Shown piece after piece: positions 18,660 to 29,200 of a stretch of 64,000 bases of DNA (positions are counted from its first letter, which is position 1; every line of letters starts with the position of its first letter). The notes below the pieces were generated by a model, which worked only from the letters and a program-made list of their open reading frames with translations, searched no databases and was not told the origin of the DNA. Origin of the DNA: Bathymodiolus brooksi. Lineage: Eukaryota; Mollusca; Bivalvia; Mytilida; Modiolidae. A program made the position numbers and the translations under genes. The DNA lies in the NCBI GenBank assembly GCA_963680875.1, contig OY804583.1, positions 30,741,331 through 30,805,330 of the forward strand. The letters are read 5' to 3'.

Positions 18660-21639
18660 ATGGGACCTAAACATATCACCAGCGCGTCAAAAAAAATAAA
18701 AGTTGCCATGGAGATTGTTCTATTTTTCCACACCTTAATTATATTCTCATTATCAATAACGGCATTTATTATGCTCAATGTATATATAACAAATCTATCG
18801 TTTCATCGTTATTCGAGCGTTTTGTTTATAAGTATTACTATGGCAACTGGGCTTTTCCATGTACTATTTTTGATACTTCGTTATCTAAAATTAGCATGGA
18901 ATGTGACTGTGATATCACCAGCTGTCATAGATATTTATACAATTCCCACCTCATGTTTTATTGTTATTGTGGTCTTAGTGCTAACAGCTTTGAGTGACAT
19001 TCCTCAAATGTACTCTACATGTTCGAGATTATTTAATGGGATTTATGTAGCAGTTTCAATATTTGTGATCCACAAAATGCATGTTGCTTGACCATTGTGT
19101 GACGATGGGAATTTCAATGACTTGGATCTACATTTAGGAGCTTTGGGAGATTGGGAGATTCCAAAAAAGTTATATTTTTGTGAACAATTTAGTTCTGAAT
19201 TTGGAGGTATTTTCATGGAATATATTTTAATATGCATACCTGTGACAGTTGTGTTCTCAGTTAGGAATAGAAAAGAAAAGAAATTATCTGATGGTAAGTC
19301 TTAAATTAATAAACATCGGGTAGCATATATATATATTGTATATAGATGGTCTTAAAACAACTGGTGCATATCCCTTTACTTCACACAAAAATGGTCGTCT
19401 GAGTTCTGAAGACACCAACATGGTAATCAGAAGTCGGAAATCGACGGAATGAGTGAGTGATTGTTGCTTAACGCCAACTCACCAATTCTTCGACTATGTT
19501 ATGGCGAGAACAAGTTAATTTTTAATGAAATGAAGATGAGGTCCGCTTTGTACTAGACCAACGCGCTCAGCTGAATTTTTATGAAGGACAGACAACACAA
19601 TGGTCAATCAAAAAGGAAACAAAACGATGATCTACAAGCCACTAGAAGGAAACACAAAGATTTAGAAACACAACCCCACTTAAAATTTATTATATATATA
19701 TATTGCATTGAACTACCAATCATATACTATGATTGATTGTTGTTTAACGCCCGATGAATATTATTTTAGCTATATCTATGACGACAGGTAATCTACATTC
19801 AATATGTACCAAGTTTGAGACGCATATCGGAGGAATTTTAGAATTTCACTTGAAGACAATGATATAATGCTGTGATCAGACAGGAAATTGGGGCATACAA
19901 CAGGTCCTCAACGACCACATATGACTACTCGCTCGGGCCAGCACCAAGATGGAGCAATCAGAATATGTTAATCGAAGAAGGACAGAAAACACAATGGTCA
20001 AAATAAAAAGGTCAAAAGGACAAACAACGATCTACAAACCATACACATAAAACTAAAGATCGAGTAACACAAACACCACTAAAAACCGGGTTTATTACCA
20101 TTTACCAGTTAATTACTTTTGATAGTTTGTTCTTTTCGAAATACAGTACAGCGAAAATAAAGATTTGGTAACACTATCTCCTAACACAGGGAATAAGACC
20201 AGATGATAAAATGACTGTGATTCACCTGATCCATATCACCTGTTGACCATATCATTTCACTATAGACCCGTTTACACGATCAAATTGTTGCATCAAAAAC
20301 TTTGTCAAAGTTTTCTTTCGCAAAGTTTTTTGATCGTGTAAACCTGCATCAAAAACTTTGTCAAAGAACGCTGATTGACGTCAGATTTGACGGAATAGAA
20401 ATCCCATCCTATTGTTCTGGAAGCTTTGAGTGACTTTGATGGGAATTGACCAATCAAACATTTTTTCGAAATCATTTTATATGTCTTTGAATTTACCGCC
20501 CAACGGTAGCTTGAGATAAAAACATTGATCAAACTTTAACACACTTTGATCGTGGAAACCGGACACCTTTGATAAAGTTTTCTTTGAGCACATTTCCGTC
20601 AAAAACCGTTGACCAAATTATTGACGAATACTTTGATCATGTAAACGGGCGCATAGAGAAGATAATTGTGGCCATGAACTAATATATTCCAGCCATTTAT
20701 TTTACTGAAGCATCTCTACTTAGACAAGAAAGTGACAGCTCATGTACATGAATATGTGAGTTAAAGGCGTTGATTTAGTATCCTACTACGATTTGTATAT
20801 GATACAATAATAAGAATCTGCATCAGAGGAACTTTCATGGAAGACCGTTTTCATATGTAAATTCCAACAGACATTAATGTATTTTCCAAGTTGCACACAG
20901 ATGCATCTGAAAGTGACAACAGTTGTTCGGATTCGTTAGTTTATATGTTTGTACAGAAGATACCCATTCTAAGAAAACATTCGTTTACTTTCATTCAATT
21001 CTAAAATAGAACTGTAGTCAGTTGCAACGCTGGATATCTTGTTCATTTAAAAGAAGGGTTTGAAGATACCAAAGGGGTAATGAGAATCCGTAAATCGAAG
21101 ACAACACATTGTACCAATTTGACGATATCTAAATATACTGTATACTTATGCATGTACAGGTTCACCAATATCATTTTTTATGAACAATGTTATATATTAT
21201 ATGGGGTGTCTAATGGAAAACAATGCTGACCAAACATGTGATAATGAAGAAAAGCGAATTTCAGAATCTAACGCGAACTTGAAATAATCACATACTAAAT
21301 TTGAATGTATATTTGTGAATGCAGTTGTTTTAGCACATTTTATTTTCTGTTTCAGACAAAATGTACAAGAAGGACTCATGTCAACAATGCCATTTGAATT
21401 ATCATATCTGCAAAAATATTGTTTTCTGTTTATTAGTGAGTATCTGGATAGTTAGACCAATTTCTCTAAGTGATCTGAATTCAAGCCACCGAGATGTAAT
21501 TCCTTTAATAACAGTCTGTGTTGTTTTTGTATATGTACTGGTGCACTATATGCAAAGTACTGTGAATGTTCCGTACCATCGTGTCAAAGCTGTACATATC
21601 GTAAAACAAACGTCCATGGAAATAGTTTATACTATTTAA
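18660..21639 (+). CDS. Candidate multi-pass membrane protein, possibly seven-helix and GPCR-like, copy 1
   Basis: I do not recognise the family. An ATG in strong Kozak context (AAACCATGG) opens 143 codons (18660-19091) with four hydrophobic segments, starting near IVLFFHTLIIFSLSITAF, SVLFISITMATGLFHVLFL, CFIVIVVLVLTALS and GIYVAVSIFVIHK. After a TGA the same frame stays open for 67 codons with two cysteines and a fifth hydrophobic segment (MEYILICIPVTVVFSV followed by RNRKEKK), to a GTAAGT donor at 19294. An acceptor TTTCTGTTTCAG at 21355 joins it in frame to 21356-21639, which adds two more hydrophobic segments (NIVFCLLVSIWIV, VIPLITVCVVFVYVLV) and a stop. Either the gene encodes a short 143-residue four-helix protein, or it is a seven-helix gene interrupted by TGA. 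No DRY motif is seen, so GPCR is only a topology-based guess. Confidence 0.45.
19443..19800 (-). mobile_element. SINE-tail fragments (GTTTAACGCC type) and associated repeat
   Basis: Two minus-oriented tails, ATTGTTGCTTAACGCC (about 19450) and TTGATTGTTGTTTAACGCCC (about 19733), flank a GAAGGACAGACAACACAATG repeat at 19583-19690. This is in the intron of the membrane-protein gene. Counterparts lie at 49660-50015. Confidence 0.55.
19970..20095 (+). repeat. Dispersed repeat ATCGAAGAAGGACAG...GATCGAGTAACACAA
   Basis: About 120 bases ending CTAAAGATCGAGTAACAC, closely related to 19583-19690, 21050-21110 (partial) and 24515-24670. A high-copy non-coding repeat of this genome. In unit 2 at 50180-50305, 49795-49900 and 55235-55385. 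Confidence 0.65.
20265..20650. mobile_element. MITE with GACCCGTTTACACGATCAAA inverted ends, unit 1
   Basis: Left end ACCCGTTTACACGATCAAA and right end TTTGATCATGTAAACGGGC are imperfect terminal inverted repeats of about 19 bp. The interior contains several CAAAAACTTTGTCAAAG/TTTTCTTT sub-repeats and further GATCAAA/TTTGATC inversions, typical of non-autonomous DNA elements. It has no transposase. It lies in the intron of the membrane-protein gene. Short ATA flanks may be the target duplication. Confidence 0.85.
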
Positions 21640-21980
21640 TTAAATGATATCAACATAGCAATGCTACGTGAGTCAATGTGTGTTTTCAAGTATCATATCC
21701 GTTGTAAAATGAGTACATGGTGGTTCCTTTAATGCCAAATTAACCTTTAACACCAAGTTACGCATTGATGGGTTACGGAATGATAATATACTTCTTTTAC
21801 GGACCAATACAAAGAGCACAACATTGCATTTATTGTGTTAGTTTATTGAATCAATAGTCCACTGGCAGACATGTCGCTCCACTCGCACACATTATGATTC
21901 CGAGTTAACCAGTCTCTGTATTTACTTCTAAATACCACATGCTTAGAATTATAAGAATTAAACGTGCTTTTTTCAGGAGT

Positions 21981-23652
21981 TTATACCACAGGCGCATGGG
22001 GCATGGATTTCGTTTCCTCCTCCCCCCTTTTCTCTACTACCCCTCTTTTTTCAAAATTTTCATATAAATCATTCCTTTTTCAAAATTTTCATAATCATTC
22101 ATTTTTTCTTCATTTGACAATATCAGTAGACGTCATACATCATGAGTAATACGTGTATTCTGTGTCCACAGTTTTCCGACTGATACAGTATAAGAGAGAA
22201 GGTAAGCAACTCCATTTTCATATTTCGCGCCATATCGCTCACCTCGGTTGGGAAACCCCCGTGTTTTTTACACTTTTTACCTTGTCTACATATGGCACTG
22301 TCGTATCAAACTGTTTCTAAGTCACTTACCTAATTGCCCATGTTCGCATTTCAGTCTGTACGTCGATCTTTTCCAAGAAATCTCGCCGAGAATAGCAAGG
22401 CAGCTTCGTTTCTAGGTCTACATCATATGAGACGGAAGTGCAAGAACGGTAACACTGGGATTTTTACGAATGGATTACCTGCAATGAAAAACCCAGATGC
22501 GCTCCGAATATTTTTCCCATAATGTTTTGGCGGGAAATATAAACCGCTGAAAAAACAACAGCAGACGGATTATTTCGTAAAAATGGTACAATGACCATCT
22601 GAATATGGAAACATTGAAATAATTTGATGGTAAATAACTGTTCAAAAAGAAATTCAAACTGAGAAATAGATGATTGAATGTTTAGAACTGAAGTCAAAAT
22701 TTCAATGAAAAAGAAATATTCAGCTTGCCTCTACTTCAAATTATTAAAATCATACCCAACCAAATATATATACAACGAAAAAAGAAAAAGAAAAATAAAT
22801 AAAAAAAAAAACAAAGGAAGAAGAAGCTGAGAACAGCTATTGAATGGGACTATGGCATTTTACCCCCTTCCTCAATAAAAGTGCTCCCAACTGATAAAAA
22901 TGTGTAAGGGAGCCGGAGGGACCATTTAACTAAGGGGGCTATTTCTTTTTCAGGGGTAAAAAATAAATAACTTGTTTAACTATTTGAACGTGAAATATTA
23001 ATTCGTGAACTTCATTTTTCGCGCATTTAACATCCTCGCAAAGAAAGGGAAAATAATCCGTCTGCTGTTATGTTTTTTCAGCGGTTTATATTTCCCGCCA
23101 AAACATTATGGGAAAAATATTCGGAGCGCATCTGGGTTTTTCATTGCAGGTAATCCATTCGTAAAAATCCCAGGGTTCCCATTTTTGCACTTCCGTCTCA
23201 TATGATGTAGACGTAGAAACGAAGCTGCCTCGCTATTCTCGGCGAGATTTTTTGGAAAAGATCGACGTACAGACTGAAATACGAACATGGGCAATTAGGT
23301 AAGTGTCTTAGAAACAGCTTGATACGACAGTGACATATGCAGACAAGGTAAAAAGTGTAAAAAACACGGGGGTTTCCCAACCGAGGTGAGCGATATGGCG
23401 CGAAATATGAAAATGGAGTTGCTTACCTTCTCTCTTATACTGTATCAGTCGAAAAACTGTGGACACAGAATACACGTATTATTCATGATGTATGACGTCT
23501 ACTGATATTTTCAAATGAAGAAAAAATGAATGATTATGAAACTTTTGAAAAAGGAATGATTTATATGAAAATTTTGAGAAAAAGAGGGTGGGTAGTAGAG
23601 AAAAGGGGGGAGGAGGAAACGAAATTCATGCCCCATGCTCCTGTGGTTTATA
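21981..23652. repeat. Large inverted repeat (foldback), arms about 600 bp, unit 1
   Basis: Left arm 21981-22575 and right arm 23051-23652 are reverse complements with a few percent mismatch, around a spacer of about 475 bp. Landmarks: TTATACCACAGGCGCATGGG on the left pairs with CATGCTCCTGTGGTTTATA on the right, and TTTTGGCGGGAAATATAAAC near the centre pairs with GTTTATATTTCCCGCCAAAA. Each arm can code the same ~60-residue open frame on opposite strands, so those frames are mirror images, not two genes. A foldback transposon or an inverted duplication would both fit. No terminal target duplication identified. Confidence 0.9.
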
Positions 23653-24514
23653 CATGTGTAAGCGGTGCCGATACACTCAAAAACTTTATATAAACGTCCT
23701 CCGGAAGTTTATTCAGTTTATGAGTGCATCGGTACCCCTTACACATGCATGGACTTCTGAAAAGAAGCACTTAATCCTATAATGAAGTCATTGCAAATTA
23801 ACCGAATATGGGCGTGCAGTTTGGATGTAAAGATTTCGTTTACAATCTTACCATACTAGATTACAGATTATATCTGATGAAAAGTGTTATTGTTACTGCA
23901 AATAAATAAGAATCCACATTTATATGTCAAAGTATCATGTATTTTATTTTGCATTGTGACTAAGCTTATGTCTAATGTAATATTCACCAAGATAAAAATA
24001 TAATCGGATCGGTGGTTTGATATACTCAACTGTAATATACACGAATGCGCTCGTGCCTTGATAAAAGACGCCGCTTTCACATGATGGGAAATTGGCTACA
24101 ATTAAAAAGTGGCTTCATCTGTTTTCATGCTTGGTTAATGTTTCTGAAGTTTGTTTTTGTAGTATTATCTGACGACCAACAAGACATACACAAGGTAATA
24201 TTTATGATTGATAAGATATATTATATGATCATTTGGTCGCATCTTGTTCGTTAAACTATAAACATGGTATGACTGGGTTTATTTCACCCCTAATTGTCTT
24301 TTATAAAACCTCGCTTACCTTCCGCATTCCTATGAACAAATCTAATGTGGTTTTATTCAGGTGTCAGAAAATGGTGTTTTATAACATATATACACATGTG
24401 TCTATGCCTCATCGATGTACGGCTTCAGATTACTCCTCTGGTATCTTCAAACTTTTCATGCACATGTAATTCTGTTAAATTTTCTACAGGACATAGATAC
24501 ACTTGACTGTTTGT
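23653..24514. other. Intergenic, no supported gene
   Basis: Follows the foldback. Short open frames (for example 24045-24254 and 24233-24469) show no motif or splice context. Equivalent to 54367-55235. Confidence 0.4.
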
Positions 24515-24832
24515 AAGAAGTTTGAAGATACCAAAGGGGTAATCAGAAACCCTATATCGAAGAAGAACAGACAACACAATGGTCAAAAGAAAAAGTACAA
24601 AAGGAGAAACAACGATCTGCAAGACATACACATAAAACTAAAGATCGAGTAACACGAACCCCATCAAGTGATGTAAGTGGTGTTATTAAGCAGTCAGTTG
24701 TTGTAGCATTGCATACCATAGGGAAACACGATATACATGTACATGTGTATTAGTAGGTGACATGATATTCATATAGTATATGTGTAAGTAGCGAACTATT
24801 AAATTTTAAGTTGTTGATGATGTTGGTTGGTT

Positions 24833-25462
24833 GGTTTGACGGTATTTAACGCCTCTTGCAACACTATTTCAGTTGTAACGTGGCGGCCAGTTTTATTGGT
24901 GGAGGACACCACAGGACACAGAAAACACCACTGACCTGTCGCAAGTGACTGACAAACTTGATCAAGTAATGTTGTAAATAAGGGTAATAACAAAATTACC
25001 GAACTCCGAACAATCTTACAAAGGGAAGGTCAAAACTCATAAGTATATAAACAGACAAAATCAGTCAACAATCGGAAACTGTGAAAACCGTAATGACCCT
25101 GACTTGGTACAGGCATTTCTAAAGAAATGGTGGGTTGAATCAGATTTGAAAGCGCCAAACCTCCCTCTTTCATTACGGCTCAATGTTTCCGGCTGTCACT
25201 ATAACAGTATTTATAACAATACTTGAACAAAATAGGTAAAACAGTTGTCAAATCAGCGCCAAACTCAGTGAAGTAAATGTCAAAGACACTTTTACGTCAC
25301 ACATTGATAAACAAATATTTTTGACATTTTTGTTGTAAACCACACCCTGATGGAGATTCGAACTTGGAACATGAGTAGTGATAGCCCGTGATAGGCACTG
25401 ATTGCATAGGTATTGCAAATCCTACTACCATACGATCATGGCCACGACGGCCCCTGTGCTAT
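24833..25462 (-). mobile_element. SINE interrupted by a retroelement fragment, unit 1
   Basis: A minus-oriented tRNA-derived SINE: its 3' body is 24833-24978 (TTTAACGCCTCTTGCAACAC onward) and its tRNA-like head is 25340-25462 (TGGAGATTCGAACTTGGAAC to ATCATGGCCACGACGG). The two halves are separated by the fragment at 24979-25330, flanked by TGTTGTAAA on each side. Unit 2 counterpart: 55548-56176. Confidence 0.85.
24979..25330 (-). mobile_element. 3' fragment of the Penelope-like element, unit 1
   Basis: On the minus strand it corresponds to about the last 350 bases of the element at 10917-12977 (ending TTGTTATTACCCTTA), with roughly ten percent differences. It is flanked by the 9-bp direct repeat TGTTGTAAA at 24970-24978 and 25331-25339, a clear target-site duplication, showing that truncated copies insert by themselves. 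Confidence 0.9.
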
Positions 25463-25532
25463 GCGACATGCATGGATACAACTAGATACCACGTCATATT
25501 ATTATGTAATACTGTTTTGGTCAAAAAAAGGG

Positions 25533-25720
25533 TGAGCCAAAGGCGGATCCAAACATTCCCAAAAGGGGGCGGGGGTGGGGGGGGTGGAATGGATTTTGAA
25601 AAACAATAGGGGTAATTTTTAATATTGCAAATAACAACAACATATTTTTCCATTTTCTGGCTCGAAAAGGTGGGGAATAGGGTTCCCCCAGGCACCCCTC
25701 TGAGTTCGCCCCCTCACTTA
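25533..25720. mobile_element. G-rich non-autonomous hAT-like element fragment
   Basis: Begins AAAGGCGGATCCAAAC, continues with a G-rich run (GGGGGCGGGGGTGGGG) and ends in C-rich GGTTCCCCCAGGCACCCC. This arrangement is common in non-autonomous hAT-type elements of animals, but the inverted ends are imperfect here. Counterpart at 56243-56433, where the G run is longer. Confidence 0.4.
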
Positions 25721-26248
25721 TTAGTTAAAACCTACCTTGTATGCATGTTTTGGCTTCATCTTTTTAGCTGTACTCTGCAAAGTTTGTTTTTGTTGTTGAT
25801 CAGGCATAAATATCTGTCTTAGTGCGCACGACATATTTATGTAGCAGCCTTTACCAGTCTGTCGTGGCAAATAATGCAATGGCCCAAAGCAGGATAGCAA
25901 CAAATCGACTGAGATCACTTATATTTTTAATAAATCATGTCAGTGCTGAAGTACTGACTGCTTGGCTAAAGATATTCTTGGGGAAAAATAGTTCGCTAGC
26001 AGAGGCGATACTAATAAATAGCTATGGTACTTTGTGAAACAAAGGATGCGCTTAAAAACCCGACGCATGTTATACTTGTTGGTGTCACTTTTCAATATTA
26101 ATTCGTGGTAGTATGTGATACGACAGTATTACATTACAGGCAAGTAGTTGTAGTAAGTTGTGTAGCATTAAACTTTAATGACAGTTTTATAACATGGTGT
26201 TGTGTTGTGTTTTATTTTAGCCTTTTTTTGTTTTCTTTACATTTTCAG

Positions 26249-29200
26249 AGATGACTTTTGGTATAAATGCTAAATTTGTGGCGATTTTAATTATGTTGTT
26301 AACAATAAGTACATATGTGACATTACATATACGAAAATATTACAACACAACTGTAATTAGCAATAATTATAATAACTCGGAAACATATAGCAACAACAAC
26401 GTCATCACTAAAACGTTTGACCCGGATGTGTATTTGTTCTCTGCATTCAAGGTCAGATTTGAGGAATATCAGTATCCGTTTGACAAAAATAAATATCGTG
26501 TAAACAATAAACCCCCAACTGACGTCATATGGTTAAACGGTTGGCAACGTCAAAGTGGTAAAGGCAGTTTGTTTAAATGTTGCTTTTTACTGAAAAACAA
26601 CACCGTAGTTGAAATTCAGTCCAATAGGGCAAATACTCAATATCCATCAGCTATTCGAGCAATTCAATATGTGTGTCCAATTGTCGTTGAAAGTAATTTG
26701 ATAAAACTGGCTTCCGTAGTTTTGGGTAACAAGGAGTGCCCTGCTGACAGTAAATATTATGTAAGGTTAAACATAGGACCTACTGAAAGGAACTCTAACT
26801 TAGCGATATGTACTAAATTAACATATGATTCTGTGGATCCTATACCAATAGTGGAATGGTTCGAAACACAACGGATACTTGGCGTGGACAAAGTTGCAAC
26901 TTACCCATACAGACTTAATGCACATGCACTAAAGGTTTTAAAATATTACGAATCTGTTGGGTTTTTGGATATTATTTATGGCTTCTATCTACCTGAAGAA
27001 GGTGAGTACTGCTTTGTTTGTTTATTTGTTTGCTTGGTTGTGTTTCACACCACTTTCAACAATATTTCAGTTATATTGTGTCGGTCAGTTTTATTGGTAG
27101 AGGAAAGCGAAGGACCCCGAAAATACCACCGACCTGTCGCAAGTCACTGACAAACTTTATCACATATTATTGTACACCTCCTCTTGATGGAGATTCGAAC
27201 TCACAACATCAGTGGTGATATTCGCTGATTGCATAAGTAGTTGTAAATCCAACTACCAAAGATCACAGCCACGACGAATGAAAGTAGGTGAGTACTATTT
27301 TGTCATAAATATGCAATAATTTTGATAAAACTAAAAGGCTAATTCCAAGAAGGCCACAAAAGGCAATGTAAAGCGGACAAACCATGATATTCAAAGACTA
27401 CGCAGAAAACTAATGATTGAGAAATTCCAACTCACACTAAATCCTGTGGTGAACTCACGTAGCACAGGTATGAAGAAACAAAAGTAGTCGTATTTTGACG
27501 AAGGACAAACAATACAATTGTAAATGAACTAATGACCAAACAATGATATACAAAGTACTACACAGTAAAGCACGATCCATACAAAATAAACGTTAGAGAA
27601 TACCGAAGGTATAATCAAAAATAAACAAACCAGAGAATTGGGCAACATAGGGTACATAAGACGATGCATAACAAAACAAAAACACAACTCAACATGTGTT
27701 GGACACTTCTATGCGTAAACAAACACAAATAACGTAAGTACGACAAGGATAATGCGGTCATGCAAGTGTTTTATGCATCCCTCACATATAACCATATTTA
27801 ACGCTATTCTCTTGAACATTATGCACAATATATTTAAGCTACTAGAGGAAGACCATTTTGCAAACAATTTACTATAATTCTACTTAAATAATCAAATTTC
27901 CAATAAAGATTGTCATTATAATAATACATTATCCCGTGTTATATATACTTTGATAGATATGTTTTGCTAGAACTGACCACCACGATATAACTGAAATATT
28001 GTTGAAAGTGGCGCTAAACATGTTCATCGAAATATGTTGTCAAAATGCCAGAAATGTAACACAATTTGTGTGACAACCTTTTTCTATTGAATTTCAAGGG
28101 TTTGTCAAATTTTTTTTATATATACACCAGAATCTTAGATATTATGAAACTATAGAGCAAATTCATTTTATGGTAGTAAAAAAATAGAAAGCTATGTTTG
28201 GAAATATAATTGTAATATCTCCTCCTCTCTTACACCGCCGCCCCCCTTCTCCTAAGACAATTAAATAATAACCAGAATCAAACGAATACAACTGGAACAC
28301 AGAATTTGAAGGAATTTAACAATACAGCTCGGTGGCTGTCTGTGCTTTATATGTCTTTTTTTGTAATAAATTAATCAAGTAGAGTCACCACCAAACCCCC
28401 CCCCCCCCCCCCTCCCCAGCCGACTTGAAAATAAAAAAGACAAATGCAGTCATTTGGTAATTTGGACATCCACTGTGTCAATTATAAGAATTTAAAAGCT
28501 TTTTGTTATTGTCAACTAGTTATCTTTTATCTCACAAACAAAGAAACTAGCAAAAGATGGGTGTGTGATAACTTTCCTCGACAATTTCATTTTTTTTTCT
28601 AGGTGCCATCCATGAAAAACATTAATTTAAATATTTTAAAATTCTGACTGTGAAAGTTTGTACCATTTGGTACAGTGATGTCTATATGACTATTCTTCAG
28701 TGTGACATTTTTGGTGGAAATTAATCGACAGGAATTTGTTTTTTTCCGATTTTTAATACCAAGGTGGTCCTCGGGGCATATCCCCTTTTTGAAGTTTCCA
28801 CTGTTATACACGTGATTATCTCTAAGCAGGATATTCAGATATGTTAGATATTTCATATTTATTCAAGAACACTCTCAAGTGTACTAAACCCAAAATATTC
28901 CCTTTCAATCAGAAATGAATGTGCATATTATAATCTTCCGAAACTAGTATTACCATCTGGCGTCAAGAATACCCCCAAAATTGCTATATTTAGGATGTGC
29001 TATGGAGAAAATGGAACGGTGAAATTTTTTGAAACTTTGGCAGATAATGTATTTAGACATAACTATTCCATGATGCAATTTTTTTTTAAATTGAACAATG
29101 GGAACATTTTAAGGTAACCCAGGTCTACACCCTTAAAGCATTATTTACCTCGATCATGTGTTGACATAACATCAAGCGATTTATGTTGATTATTCACAGA

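Larger units (their letters stand above)
862..25805 (+). repeat. Tandem segmental duplication, unit 1 (about 24.9 kb)
   Basis: First of three head-to-tail copies. The homology starts at the block around CTTAGTGCGCACGACATA, which recurs at about 25820 and 56530. It contains a broken GT92 gene (1297-5988), transposon debris, a 2.06-kb reverse-transcriptase element absent from unit 2, one membrane-protein gene and the large inverted repeat. It is shorter than unit 2 mainly because about 6.8 kb is missing at 7376. Judged by eye its left third differs from units 2 and 3 by several percent, whereas its right half differs from unit 2 by about one percent. Confidence 0.95.

Noticed and set aside
22334..23294. 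Two similar ~62-codon frames on opposite strands, suggesting a small gene family.
   Set aside because: They are the two arms of the inverted repeat, so one is the mirror copy of the other; no independent coding evidence.
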